The notes beneath the pieces were generated by a model. That model did not search any database. It saw nothing but the letters and a program-made list of their open reading frames with translations, and was not told the DNA's origin. A stretch of DNA of 64,000 nucleotides, taken from assembly GCA_963764525.1 (NCBI GenBank), contig CAVXTC010000005.1, forward strand, positions 124,001 to 188,000, read 5' to 3'. The translations under genes were made by a program, and so were the position numbers. The stretch is from DATDIC01 sp963764525 (GTDB lineage Bacteria > Pseudomonadota > Alphaproteobacteria > Acetobacterales > Acetobacteraceae). Positions 27,340-36,646 of the stretch are shown here, piece after piece. Each line of letters begins with the position of its first letter. The stretch's first letter is position 1.

Positions 27340-28350
27340 ATGGGGTTCCTGAAGTACCTGAAAGGCGCCGCCTCCAACATTCATCGTCAGGGCAGCAAGC
27401 CGGACATCCACATCTTCGCCACCCCGCGCAGCGGCTCGACATTCCTCATGGAACTGCTGGCCGCACAGCCGGGCATCAAGATCCATGACGAGCCGTTGAC
27501 GGTGAATTACCCCGAATCCCGTCGGGAACTCGGCGTGGACACGTGGGAAGCGCTGACCGTCATGCCGGACCGGGAAGAACGGTATCGTCGCTTCTTCGAC
27601 CGGCTGGGGCATAACAGGATCAAGGACCTGAACCGTCCGATTTACCGCAAACACAGCCGGCTGCTGACCGATCGCAACGTGTTCAAGAACATCCACGGCG
27701 GCAAGGACATGCTGCCGTGGTTCGCCGACACTTTCGGCGCCATGATCCTTATTCTCATCCGGCATCCGATCCCTACCGTGCTGTCGCACCGGAAGTTCCC
27801 ACGCCTGCCGTATCTGCTGCGGCAGTCCGGTTACCGCCGGCTGTTCACCGAACAGGAGATCGGCTTCGCCGAGAAACTTATCGCGCACGGGACCAGGCTC
27901 GAGCAGGGCATGATCGACTGGACGCTCGAAATGTGTGCGATGTTCCGCAATCCGCCCCCCGGCGCCACGGTGATCAGCTACGAGGACCTGACGGTGCATC
28001 CGGAGCAGAGCTTCGCCTGGTTGCGGGAGCGTCTGCTGCTTGCTCCGATCGACGACATGGCATCGTTGATCGCTCAACCCTCGGTCTCCACCGGTCAATC
28101 GGATGACGAGACGCAGCACTTTTTCGCGCAGACTGGGCCGGATGCGGACCGGAGTTTTCTGATCAACCGCTGGACCCAACGGGTCTCTGCTGAGGAAATC
28201 CGCCGGGCGTTCGAGATTTGTGCCTTCTTCGGACTGCACCTCTATGAGGAAGGCAGGCTTTTCCCGACCGATCCGTATCGGGTGCCGGCGCTTCGCTCGC
28301 CGGTCCCAAGCTCCGAAGCCAACGCCGTGCTGGCCGGCGAGGCAAGCTGA
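27340..28350 (+). CDS. Sulfotransferase family protein, second locus
   Basis: This 336-residue protein begins MGFLKYLKGAASNIHRQG and has the PAPS loop IHIFATPRSGSTFLMELLAAQPG, a 3'-phosphate region LILIRHPIPTVLSHRKFP, and VISYEDLTVHPEQSFAWLRERL near the C-terminus, all sulfotransferase features. Acceptor unknown. It lies on the opposite strand between dnaE2 and imuB, splitting a cassette that is usually contiguous, and converges on imuB with an 8-bp gap. The upstream in-frame extension to 27220 overlaps the dnaE2 palindrome and is rejected. Confidence 0.85.
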   Translation: MGFLKYLKGAASNIHRQGSKPDIHIFATPRSGSTFLMELLAAQPGIKIHDEPLTVNYPESRRELGVDTWEALTVMPDREERYRRFFDRLGHNRIKDLNRPIYRKHSRLLTDRNVFKNIHGGKDMLPWFADTFGAMILILIRHPIPTVLSHRKFPRLPYLLRQSGYRRLFTEQEIGFAEKLIAHGTRLEQGMIDWTLEMCAMFRNPPPGATVISYEDLTVHPEQSFAWLRERLLLAPIDDMASLIAQPSVSTGQSDDETQHFFAQTGPDADRSFLINRWTQRVSAEEIRRAFEICAFFGLHLYEEGRLFPTDPYRVPALRSPVPSSEANAVLAGEAS

Positions 28351-28358
28351 CCGTCGCA

Positions 28359-29962
28359 TCAGAAAATACCGTGCAAGAACCAGCGCAGATCGCCCGTAGC
28401 GGAATCCTCGCCGTCGCCGCTGCGATACAGCCAGAACCGCCGCCCGTCTTCATCCTCCACGCGCCAGTAATCGCGTGTGGCCGCCGTTTCCGCCGCATGA
28501 CGCCACCATTCGCCGTGGATGCGCTCCGGTCCGTCGGCGCGGCGGATGCGGAAGCGCCGGCGCCGCCAGGTGAAAGCGGCCGGCGGGTGATCGGGCAGCA
28601 GCGCCAGCGCCTCCACCGGCTGCGGCGGGGACAGTAGCCGCGCCGGACGGGGCAGCTCGCCCGGCCAGGTTTTTCCGGCTCGCGGTGTCAGGGCGGGAAT
28701 GCGGCGTATCGAACGCTCGGGCACGTCGCTCTCCACCGGTTCGGCGCGCCAGACACGCGAGGCGCCCAGCCGATTGGCCAACCGGTCCACCAGGGCCGAG
28801 ATGTCGGGCCCCTCGGTATATTCCCCCCTGGCATCTTCCCCCTGGCATCTTCCCCCTTGGCATCTTCATCAGCCAACGCGACTGACTGTTCGGCCGGAAG
28901 CCGGTCAGCCTGCGCCACAATAAGCCGCATCGCCTCCACCCCGAGGCCTGGATCCACGCTTTCCAGCCGCTCGGTCAGCAATCGGGCGAGATGGGCGGCG
29001 TCGTGGCTCGGTCGGGCGGTGCCGATCCGCACCGCCTGGATCGAGCCGTCCACCCGCTCGAACAGCAGATCGAGCCGGCGGGCGCCAGCACCGGAACTTT
29101 CCAGCTTGCGGCAGATGCTGGCGGCAAGCTGCCCGATCACTTCGACAAAAGCCTCGGCGGTCAGCAGCGGTTCGATAAAGCCGAGGCGGCTGGCGATGAT
29201 TTCCGGCGGCAGCATCGGCATGAGCGGCTCGAAGACATGCCCCAACGCCTGGTCCAGCCGTCGCAGCACGTCCGGGCCGAAGCGGCGGGCCAGTGGCGCA
29301 CGCGGCAAGGCGGCGAGCTGGCTGATTCGGGTGATACCGAGGCGGCGCAGACCGTCGGCCGCTTCGGGTACCAGCCGCAGCGCGGTCACCGGCAGATCGG
29401 CGACGACCTCCGCGGCGGCCCCGGGCGGGGCGGCCGAGATCGGCGCGGCCGCGTGGCGGGCGAGGGCATGTGCTGCCCCGGGCGTATCCGCCACGGCAGC
29501 GCGAGCAGTCAGGCCCGCCGTCGTCAGCCGCGCAACCAGATCGGCCATCAAATCTTCCTCTCCCCCCGCTGGGGGGAGAGAGTGGGATGAGGGGAGCACC
29601 GCCCCCCACAGATGGGCGCACCCGGTGATGTCGATCCAAATCCCGTCTGGTGGAGCCGGAGCGACCAGCGGCGCATAGCGCAGGCACCAGGCGGCAAGCC
29701 GGCACAACCCCGCCGCATCGGCTTCCGGGTCCGCCGGCACCACGACCAGCCCGGGCACCAGTGCCTGTGCCTGCGCCAGAGCCATACCGGGCCGCACGCC
29801 CAGCCTGCGCGCCTGGCCGTCTGCGGCGGCCACTGCCTGGCGGCGTCCGTCATGCCCGGCGGTGACCAGCGGCCGATCAACCGGCGGTGCGTTGTCCGTG
29901 GCGCGCTTGCGCAGCCGGTCGGTCGGCCAGGTCGGCAACCAGACGGAGATGACCCTTCGCAT
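28359..29962 (-). CDS. imuB: ImuB, Y-family polymerase-like mutasome subunit, one frameshift
   Basis: Two frames form one ~534-residue ImuB. Part 1 from the ATG at 29962: MRRVISVWLPTWPTDRLRKR, GMALAQAQALVPGLVVVP, ITRISQLAALPRAPLARRFG, MLPPEIIASRLGFIEPLLTAEAF. Part 2: VDRLANRLGASRVWRAEPVESDVPE to DYWRVEDEDGRRFWLYRSG and DLRWFLHGIF, the standard ImuB tail. The break falls at a run of six G/C at about 28823, inside a 14-15 bp tandem repeat (CTGGCATCTTCCCC-like, ~28820-28868). ImuB links DnaE2 to the beta clamp. A short repeat is also inserted in frame at ~29568-29602. imuA overlaps the 5' end. Confidence 0.9.
28820..28868. repeat. 14-15 bp tandem repeat in imuB linker
   Basis: Three imperfect copies of CCCTGGCATCTTCCCC run head to tail on the plus strand. 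They encode DAKGEDARGKMPGG in imuB, a region where the family has a variable linker. The frameshift lies at one end. The core GGCATNTTCC is similar to the tandem unit inside the dnaE2 insertion. Confidence 0.75.
29568..29602. repeat. Short hairpin repeat in frame inside imuB
   Basis: CTCTCCCCCCGCTGGGGGGAGAGAG is a near-perfect hairpin of a class common between genes. Here it is within the imuB frame and encodes SHSLPPAGGEEDL between a Trp-Gly-Ala segment and LMADLVARLTTAG. Confidence 0.65.
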
Positions 29963-30650
29963 CGCATGCCTCCACGATCCAGGACGCCGGCTCGCCGCCG
30001 CGGCAACGGGTGAGATCGAGCCTCCAGCGCGCCGGTCCGAGCCCGGGCACATCGGCCGCATCCGTCAGCGGCGGCGCGGAGGGCAGGGCGGTGAGGCGCC
30101 ACCGGGTTACCGCCGCGTTGGGTTCGGCCAGATGGGGATCGTCATGCCGGCGGCTTCGCCGGAGCGCGAACCCTGTCACGCCGGTAGTCTCGGCCGCGAG
30201 TTGCAGCCGGCGTGAGGCGGTCAGCCGCAGCCGGCCGTCGATCTCGCCCACCACGGCAGCCATGCCGGCATGGCGCAACCCTTCTTCCATGGCGGCCAGC
30301 ACTGCCTCCGGACGGCCGGCTTCGGCGTACACCACCCGGGCCGGGGCAAGGCCAGCGCCGGCCAGGGCGGGGGCGAACAGGTCCGGGCGTTCCAGTACCC
30401 ATAGGACGGGTCCGCGCAACCGGGCCAGCCGGCCGGCGATGAACAGCGCCGCCGCGGCCCCGTGTTCCATCTCCGGACCGGCGCCGGCGATTTCGTGCAG
30501 CGCCCCGCGGAGCAGGCCGCCTGATGGCAGGTGCCGGTCGATCGGGGGAAGACCGAACGGAATCACGCCTGATGGCACGCCTCGCCGCTGCAGGCGGGCG
30601 ATCTGGGCCCGAAGCTGGTCGATCGGTCTGTCCGGGATGGCAGGCACCAT
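29877..30650 (-). CDS. imuA: ImuA, SulA/RecA-like mutasome subunit
   Basis: A 257-residue protein of the ImuA family, which activates the ImuB-DnaE2 mutasome. LRAQIARLQRRGVPSGVIPFGLPPIDRHLPSGGLLRGALHEIAG and FIAGRLARLRGPVLWVLERPDLFAPALAGAGL match ImuA. The stop at 29877 lies 86 bp inside imuB, so the genes overlap. The start at 30650 is only 3 bp from the LexA box, leaving no room for a normal leader; a leaderless mRNA or another start is possible, although no later in-frame ATG is seen. Confidence 0.85.
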   Translation of the reverse strand: MVPAIPDRPIDQLRAQIARLQRRGVPSGVIPFGLPPIDRHLPSGGLLRGALHEIAGAGPEMEHGAAAALFIAGRLARLRGPVLWVLERPDLFAPALAGAGLAPARVVYAEAGRPEAVLAAMEEGLRHAGMAAVVGEIDGRLRLTASRRLQLAAETTGVTGFALRRSRRHDDPHLAEPNAAVTRWRLTALPSAPPLTDAADVPGLGPARWRLDLTRCRGGEPASWIVEACDAKGHLRLVADLADRPAAQARHGQRTAG

Positions 30651-30653
30651 CCA

Positions 30654-30668
30654 GAACATATAAAGAAC
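30654..30668 (-). promoter_or_regulatory. LexA (SOS) box, alphaproteobacterial direct-repeat type
   Basis: Minus-strand GTTCTTTATATGTTC matches GTTC-N7-GTTC, the LexA site of alphaproteobacteria. It sits directly upstream of imuA, whose family is LexA-regulated, so imuA-imuB should be induced by DNA damage. The 3-bp distance to the proposed ATG is unusually small. Confidence 0.8.
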
Positions 30669-30839
30669 ACGAATGGCCGGGCCAAGTCCTGTCTGCGCCT
30701 GCCGATCCGCCTGCCAAGTGCTCTGGGCCTGACTTATGTTCAGATAGCGCCAGCGTTCGTCATGGTCTGGCGAGTGTGGTCCTGGGCGGCGTGTGGCGTC
30801 CGGTCGCATCATGCAACTGGCTGAGCAAGGCTACCCGCC

Positions 30840-30993
30840 TGCTGTCGGCAGAACCCCTTGGTCGGTGCCGCGCCCTTTCGTGGTGGACTGTCAGGCCGCG
30901 CTCAATATGGGTTATTCGCCAGTGACAACTTACGCTGATGCCACCAAGGCGACCTGCGACTGGCCGGTGGAAGAGGTGGCTGGGCGAATTTGA
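30840..30993 (+). pseudogene. C-terminal fragment of an NAD-dependent epimerase/reductase
   Basis: The frame reads TPWSVPRPFVVDCQAALNMGYSPVTTYADATKATCDW and ends at 30993. The pattern 'FVVD...A..LGY.PVT.YA.A...T..W' is that of the last 50 residues of NAD(P)-dependent epimerase/dehydratases. A related tail continues in another frame (LGEFEQSDKWIP, to ~31020). No Rossmann half is present, so this is a relic. Confidence 0.45.
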
Positions 30994-31020
30994 ACAGTCC
31001 GATAAGTGGATTCCCTGCCT

Positions 31021-31361
31021 GAGTGCGGCGGTGATGCCGCGTAACAGGAGGGAGCATGTCGAGACGAATTCGCCGCTGCATCACGTTATGACGATGCTGG
31101 CGGAGGAGGCGTCCGCGGCGGGCGGCGGCGAGGTCTATGTGTATCGCGGACGGCCAGCGCGCCAGCCGGCGCTTGCCGGGACACAAGCATAAGTTTGGAA
31201 TGCGTCGGTCGGCGGAGACGCTGCATCGTTGCCGCCGCGGTTGGGGAGGAGTGGGGGAAATAATGGGGACGCACGCCCGCGCAAGGCTCGCTGCCGCCAT
31301 GCTCGGAGATGGACGGCAAGCGGACATCGTGGGCCGCGCTGCCTGAACGGCGGGCGATGTC
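31021..31361. other. Stretch without a recognisable gene
   Basis: Between the epimerase relic and tonB there are only short frames without family likeness on either strand. The last part has GAGGAGTGGGGGAAATAATGG around 31245-31265, but the following frame is short. The promoter of tonB should lie here; none is clear. Confidence 0.4.
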
Positions 31362-32294
31362 ATGTCGCTGCAACTCCGGGCTTCGAGAGATATCGAGATA
31401 GCCGAGGGAGTCGCCGTGCGCGCTCGAGCCGACGATGGCTTCACCTCCCGCGCTAAGGCTGTAGACACGGCACACCCGCCCAAGGTCGTGCTGTCGGCAC
31501 TGTTCCATGGGGCAATGCTCGCCGCGGTCCTGGTGTTTCTGCGAACCGAGGTGCTGCCCCCGGGTACGCCCGAACAGTCGCCGGTCGCCATGGTGTTCGA
31601 GGCGCCGGCGGCGGCACCCGTCCCAGCACCGGCAGCAGCGCCTATCCCAGCGCCGGCCACGCCGCCCACTCCGCCGGTAAGACCGACGCCGCCCCAGCCG
31701 CAGCCCGCTGTCGTCGCACCCGAACCGGCTCCGCCGCCCCCCGTCCCGGAGCCGCCGCCTCCGGTTCCGCAACCAACACCGTCCGAGGCCGCCCCGTCTG
31801 AGACCGCGATCGAGCAGCGCCTGCCGGTGCCGCCGCCGCGTCCGCCGCCGCCTCCGATGAAGCGTGCGGTTGCCGCCGCACCTTCCGCCGTTGCTGTCGA
31901 GCCTTCCCCTGCTGCCGTTGCGGCGCCGGTCGCTCGGATGCCGGCGCAGGCCGAGAGTTCGGCCAGCACCCCGGGCGGCGCATCGGGCGGCGCATCGGGC
32001 GCACCGTTCGAGCCGCCCCGGCCGGTGGCCGGGATGGCGTCGGATCGGCCGCCGGTCTATCCGGAGATCGCCCGCCGTCGCGGCGAACAGGGGCGCACGG
32101 TGCTGCGGGTTAGTGTCGGGGCCGACGGTCTGCCGCGCGACATCTCGGTGGCGGTCAGCAGCGGCTATCCAGTGCTGGATTCCGCCGCCCTGTCGGCGGT
32201 ACGAGATTGGCGGTTCGTACCGGCGACCCGTGGCAACACGCCCGTCCCGGCGGTTGCCGAAGTGCCGGTACGGTTCCAACTCGAGAAGCCTTGA
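31362..32294 (+). CDS. tonB: TonB family energy-transducer protein
   Basis: This 310-residue protein spans the periplasm to energise outer-membrane receptors. There is one N-terminal membrane anchor (VVLSALFHGAMLAAVLVFL, ~43-61), a long Pro/Ala-rich spacer (residues ~75-220, with PPPVPEPPPPVPQPTP-type runs), and a C-terminal TonB domain: PPVYPEIARRRGEQGRTVLRVSVGADGLPRDISVAVSSGYPVLDSAALSAVRDWRFVPATRG with the YP..AR..G.EG.V signature. It converges on a TonB-dependent receptor and is its likely partner. No exbB/exbD is in the window. Confidence 0.9.
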   Translation: MSLQLRASRDIEIAEGVAVRARADDGFTSRAKAVDTAHPPKVVLSALFHGAMLAAVLVFLRTEVLPPGTPEQSPVAMVFEAPAAAPVPAPAAAPIPAPATPPTPPVRPTPPQPQPAVVAPEPAPPPPVPEPPPPVPQPTPSEAAPSETAIEQRLPVPPPRPPPPPMKRAVAAAPSAVAVEPSPAAVAAPVARMPAQAESSASTPGGASGGASGAPFEPPRPVAGMASDRPPVYPEIARRRGEQGRTVLRVSVGADGLPRDISVAVSSGYPVLDSAALSAVRDWRFVPATRGNTPVPAVAEVPVRFQLEKP

Positions 32295-32502
32295 GTGGGA
32301 ACCACGCTACGGGCGACACAACAGCCAGGGCTGCCGCACGGCAGCGGGTCGTTGCCATGGAGACTTGAAGATGGACGCACTTGTCCCACACAACGTTGGA
32401 GCTTGCCAAGACGCAGGGGTAGCCGATCTCGCCAGCACGCCATAACCGCACCGGCCATGCCGAGGGGCGGGGCGGCTTCGCGGAGGATCGCTGTCAACGA
32501 CA

Positions 32503-34909
32503 TCAAAAGGTCACGCGGAGCCCACCGAAACCGCCGATCGGGGGGGCGATGTTGTAGCTGCGCGGATTGCTGGTGCCTGGTGCTTGACTAAACGTAATGT
32601 CGGAGGTCGGGGAAAACGTGCCATAGACAAAGTACCCTCTAATTCGTTACATTCTGTACCAACCCGAAAAGCTGGATGTTCCGAGTGACCTGGTAACTGG
32701 TATTCAGATTGAGCACGAAGTACCCGGGCAGCGGTTTCGTCAAGTTCGCCTCGTCGCCGAACAGAAACTGGTTCGTCGCCGCCACCGCGGTGGCCCCGAC
32801 CGTCCACGCATCTGTCGCCTTGTATTGGACCCCGAACTTGATGAGATTGGTCGGAACACCCGGAAGGGTATCTCCCGGTTGCACCTGGATATTGCCATTC
32901 ACATCCGCCCCAGGATTTTCCGGGCTGGACTCTGCGAACGAGCTCTGGAACGTCGCGTTTGTGTATGTGTAGCCGAGCCACGCCGTCCAACGGTCGCTGC
33001 TAAACCGGAATCCGGCGTCAAAACCCTGGCGCCGGGTCGAGCCGACATTCTGGAAGAAGCCGCGGCCCAGGACGATGCTCTGCACGAACTCGATATCGTC
33101 GTCCGCGTTGGTGCGGAACAGGCCAAGGTTCCAGTCCAGCTTCGCGCTGGGAGAGGGCGTTAACTCGCCACGAAACCCTGCTTCGATGGTGTGCGCCACG
33201 ACCTGCTTCAGGTTGGGATCACCGGTGAAAAAATTGGCAAGGCTGCACGGGCTCGTGGGACTGGCACAGCTCAGCTCCGCCGGCGTCGGCGCACGGTTTG
33301 AACCGGAATAGGAGGCATACATGGTAAAGGCCGGTATCAGCCGATAGGTGAAACCGATCCCTGGATTGAAATGATTGTAGCTATGGTTGCCTGTAAGCCC
33401 GGTCCCCAGCTCATCGTTGAGATCGATCTGCTCAGCATTGAACCGCCCGGAAACATTCACCGACAACTGCCGCGTAATGTCGAATGTATCGGTAAAATAG
33501 AGACCATAATAGGCCGTGCTGACACCGACGCGCACCGGCGAGTCGTGCCGTCTGCCTGGTCGACGATAATCCCCTGGGGAAGGCCGGCGGGCCCGAAGAA
33601 GTTGAGTGACAGCGGATCGAGTTCCGCCAATCCCTGTGGTAGCGCCGAACAAGGTGCTGGATCCGTCGAAGCTTGCCCCCGCCACGAAATGGTTGCCGTG
33701 GCCGAATATCTCATTCTGGTTGGTGATCTGGGCCGAAACCCCGTAGCCGTTGGTATTGGTCGTTTCGGTGTCCCAGTCGGAATAAGGGCCGGAGCCGAAG
33801 ACAGCCGGGATCGAGTTGCCATTGCGGTCGATGGCGATCACGTCGCTACCCGCCTCGCACAGGAATCCAGAGATTGTATTGCATGGCCCGAAATCCGCAT
33901 CGTTGCCGTTGCCGACGCGTTGCAAGAAATAGTCATAATAAGCGACCGCTTGCATGGAGGTCGTGTCATTGAGCTGGACGTTTCCGTTCAAACTGATCAG
34001 GGCGAAGTTGTTATTGATGGGACTCGGCCCGGTAAACTGCGCGCGGGGATCGACGGCCAGCCATTCGACAGGTGTGGTCCCGGGGGCTTGCAGCGTCGTC
34101 TGAGCCAGGTCGAGGTTCAGATGCACCTCGGCGCGATCGCCGCGCCAACCCACGTCACCGTAGAACTGCTTGAGGGCAGACGATTGAAAATCGCGCCAGC
34201 CATTCTCGGTCAGTCCGGAGCCGGCGACATAGACCGCGGCGTCGCCGATCTGCTTCCCGAGCTCGAAATCGCCGGCGATCTGCCCGAAGGAGCCGCCGTA
34301 GACGTCGCCCTCGAATCCATGGAAGGTGAATCCGTTCTTCATCTGGATCGCCAGCGAACCGCCAAGGGCATTGAGTCCGAATACCGGATTAGCCCCCTCC
34401 AGGCTCATAGCATCGATCGCGATACTCGGGATCAGGTCGAAGTTGACGGTATCGCCGAACGGCGAGTTGAAGCGGACGCCGTTCAAATACACCGCGATCC
34501 CCTGGGGAGTCCCCTGAAGTGGGGAAGCCAGAAATCCGTGATAATCCAAGTTCGGTTGGAACGGACCGCCGGCGGCGCTATTCAACTGGACACCCTGCGC
34601 CTGGTTTTGCAGCGTATCCAGGTAGCTTGGTGGCCCCTGTATTGAAATGTCACGGCCTGTCAGGACTTGGCTCGCTGACGGCACCTTGTTGCGATCCACG
34701 CCGGAGCCGAGGAGTGGTGTTGCCCCGATGACGTTCACCTGGGGCAAAACCGTGGGTTCGGCCGCCGGACCGGGTGACGCGCTTGGTGCAGCCTGATCGG
34801 GGGCCGGCGCGGAGACTGTCCCCTGCGGAGAGCCTGAGCTAGGGGCCTGTGCGAGCGCAGACCAGGGAAGGAGCATAGCCAGGAGACAAACTATCGCCCA
34901 ATGTCTCAC
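32503..34909 (-). CDS. TonB-dependent outer-membrane receptor, three frameshifts
   Basis: The main frame from 34909 has a signal peptide (MRHWAIVCLLAMLLPWSALAQA), a plug domain (VLTGRDISIQGPPSYLDTLQNQAQGVQL, LQGTPQGIAVYLNGVRFNSPFGDTVNFD) and a 22-strand-type barrel. Between ~33635 and ~33540 it runs out of frame and returns; the correct text there is LDPLSLNFFGPAGLPQGIIVDQ. It stops at 32639 after LFGLVQNVTN, yet the next bases in another frame give YFVYGTFSPTSDITFSQAPG and a proper C-terminal RVTF at 32503. All three breaks are single-base. The ligand is unknown. Divergent from the histidine kinase; lower GC than its neighbours. Confidence 0.82.
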
Positions 34910-35043
34910 GCATCCCTCCCGGTCAGTTTCGTTTTAGACGGCACGCGAGTCCCCGTCCGCTACAGCGTCAGCCTCGAGCGGAATCGTCCGCCACATTGAA
35001 GGAATCAATTGTATCGAGGCGCTGTCCCCTCCGTCTATTGCAA

Positions 35044-35067
35044 AAAGTGCAGAGAACTTTGCACTTT
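35044..35067. promoter_or_regulatory. 24-bp inverted repeat in the receptor/kinase divergent region
   Basis: AAAGTGCA (35044-35051) and TGCACTTT (35060-35067) form a perfect 8-bp inverted repeat around an 8-nt spacer, between the receptor start (34909) and the kinase start (35177). Placement and symmetry suit a dimeric regulator such as the NarL-type response regulator encoded just downstream. Confidence 0.5.
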
Positions 35068-35176
35068 GTGTATCCGCCAGCGGAATGGTCGTATCTTGCG
35101 TCACGCTGCGATAAGCTTTGCTCAGCAGTCCTACCGAGCTGGCTAAGAGTGGGCGGGGCTTTGACCGAGGTGAAAA

Positions 35177-36646
35177 ATGTATTTCGAACACGGGAAGAGC
35201 TGGGACAGGTCATCAACCACACCGATGCAGGAAAGACCGCGATCTCTGCGCAATCAGCTGGTGACGATCCCCACGGTCATCCTTTTCGCCGGTCTCGTCG
35301 CGATCGTCGGAACGGTTCTGGCAGATGCGCAGGCTAGGATCGCAGCAGAGGTCAGATCAGCAATGGAGCTGGGCCGTGAGCTCGTCACGACGTCTCTATC
35401 TAACGTTGCCAACGCCAGTAGCCCAGCCCTTGCTTTCGAGCAACTGGCACGGGAGCTGCCGCGGGTACGCCACGCACAGTTCGAACTCGTGCCCGCAAAC
35501 GGAACGTTGTTCCGGGCCAGCTACTTGCGAAGCGGAGAGGATCTGGCGAAGTCACGACCATGGCTCGCACGCCTGCTCGCACCACCACCCCGGGAAGAGA
35601 TGTTCCCCATCACCGTGAGGGGCGAGGTGGTCGGCGAAATCCAGCTACGATCCAACTCCGCGGATGAGATTGCGGAGATCGTCAATGAGGTGGAGCTCTT
35701 TTCTGGCACTTTGGTTGCGCTCTGCCTCCTGATCGTCGGTTCGCTCCTTTGGTCCATCCGAAGGTCGCTCCGGCCGGTGCAACTTCTGGCGAATGGCTTC
35801 GATCGCCTGGAACGGGAAGACTATCGGCCCATCGCCCCAATCCCCATCGCGGAGTTCCATCGGATTGGCCAGCAGTTCAATCACCTCGCGCAGTCGCTTT
35901 GTCGGGTGACCGAGGACAACCACCGTTTGATCGACAAGCTGCTCTTAGTGCAAGAAGAGGAGCGGAAGCAACTCGCCGCAGAGCTCCACGATGAATTCGG
36001 CCCGGTGCTGTTCGGTATCCGGGCAGAGACCGCGTGCATTCTGAAGTCGCCACGATCCGAAGGGGATCAGAGTGCGCGGGTTCACGCGCATGCACGCGCA
36101 ATCGCTCAACTCACCGATGGTATTCAGAAGCTCAACTATCGCATGTTGGATAGGTTGCGACCATTGGTGCTCGAGCAGATGGGTCTGAGTGAGGCTTTGC
36201 GACAACTGCTCGCATCATGGCAGATGCGCTACCCTCAAATGACCTGGTCGCTCGTGATGCCCCGAGACTTCGATGGGCCAAGCGAGGCGATGAACCTGAC
36301 GCTTTATCGTATCGTCCAACAGGCAGTTACGAATGTTATCAGACATGCTGAGGCCCCGGCGGTCGAGATTCGCATCGAGCGAGCAGTGTCTGTTCGAGAT
36401 GACCTGCCCCGGGCAGCGAGTGATCCCCCCTTCATCGTTCTTTCAATCAAGGATGACGGCAGGGGTTTGCCAGAGGACTTTCGCTACGGATTTGGGTTAT
36501 TGGGAATGACCGAGCGTGTGCGCCAGCTTGGGGGTACGCTCCGGATCAAGGGCGCGTATCCGAAGGGCGTCATCGTGCAGGCTCTGGTCCCTGAGCGGGC
36601 GCCAGTGGCTATCGAGGAGTCGACACATGCGGATTCTGCTGGTTGA
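35177..36646 (+). CDS. NarL-system sensor histidine kinase with MoxY/LapD-type sensor domain
   Basis: A 489-residue membrane sensor kinase. TM1 (LVTIPTVILFAGLVAIVGTVLA) is followed by a periplasmic domain with LPRVRHAQFELV, FPITVRGEVVGEIQLRSNSADEIAEI (LapD/MoxY N-terminal type), TM2 (LFSGTLVALCLLIVGSLLWSI), HAMP, HisKA_3 with the phospho-His in EERKQLAAELHDEFGP, and an HATPase (VTNVIRHAEA, IKDDGRGLPEDFRYGFGLLGMTERV). GAGGTG precedes the ATG. It overlaps the response regulator by 20 bp. Divergent from the TonB receptor, which may be its target. Confidence 0.9.
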   Translation: MYFEHGKSWDRSSTTPMQERPRSLRNQLVTIPTVILFAGLVAIVGTVLADAQARIAAEVRSAMELGRELVTTSLSNVANASSPALAFEQLARELPRVRHAQFELVPANGTLFRASYLRSGEDLAKSRPWLARLLAPPPREEMFPITVRGEVVGEIQLRSNSADEIAEIVNEVELFSGTLVALCLLIVGSLLWSIRRSLRPVQLLANGFDRLEREDYRPIAPIPIAEFHRIGQQFNHLAQSLCRVTEDNHRLIDKLLLVQEEERKQLAAELHDEFGPVLFGIRAETACILKSPRSEGDQSARVHAHARAIAQLTDGIQKLNYRMLDRLRPLVLEQMGLSEALRQLLASWQMRYPQMTWSLVMPRDFDGPSEAMNLTLYRIVQQAVTNVIRHAEAPAVEIRIERAVSVRDDLPRAASDPPFIVLSIKDDGRGLPEDFRYGFGLLGMTERVRQLGGTLRIKGAYPKGVIVQALVPERAPVAIEESTHADSAG

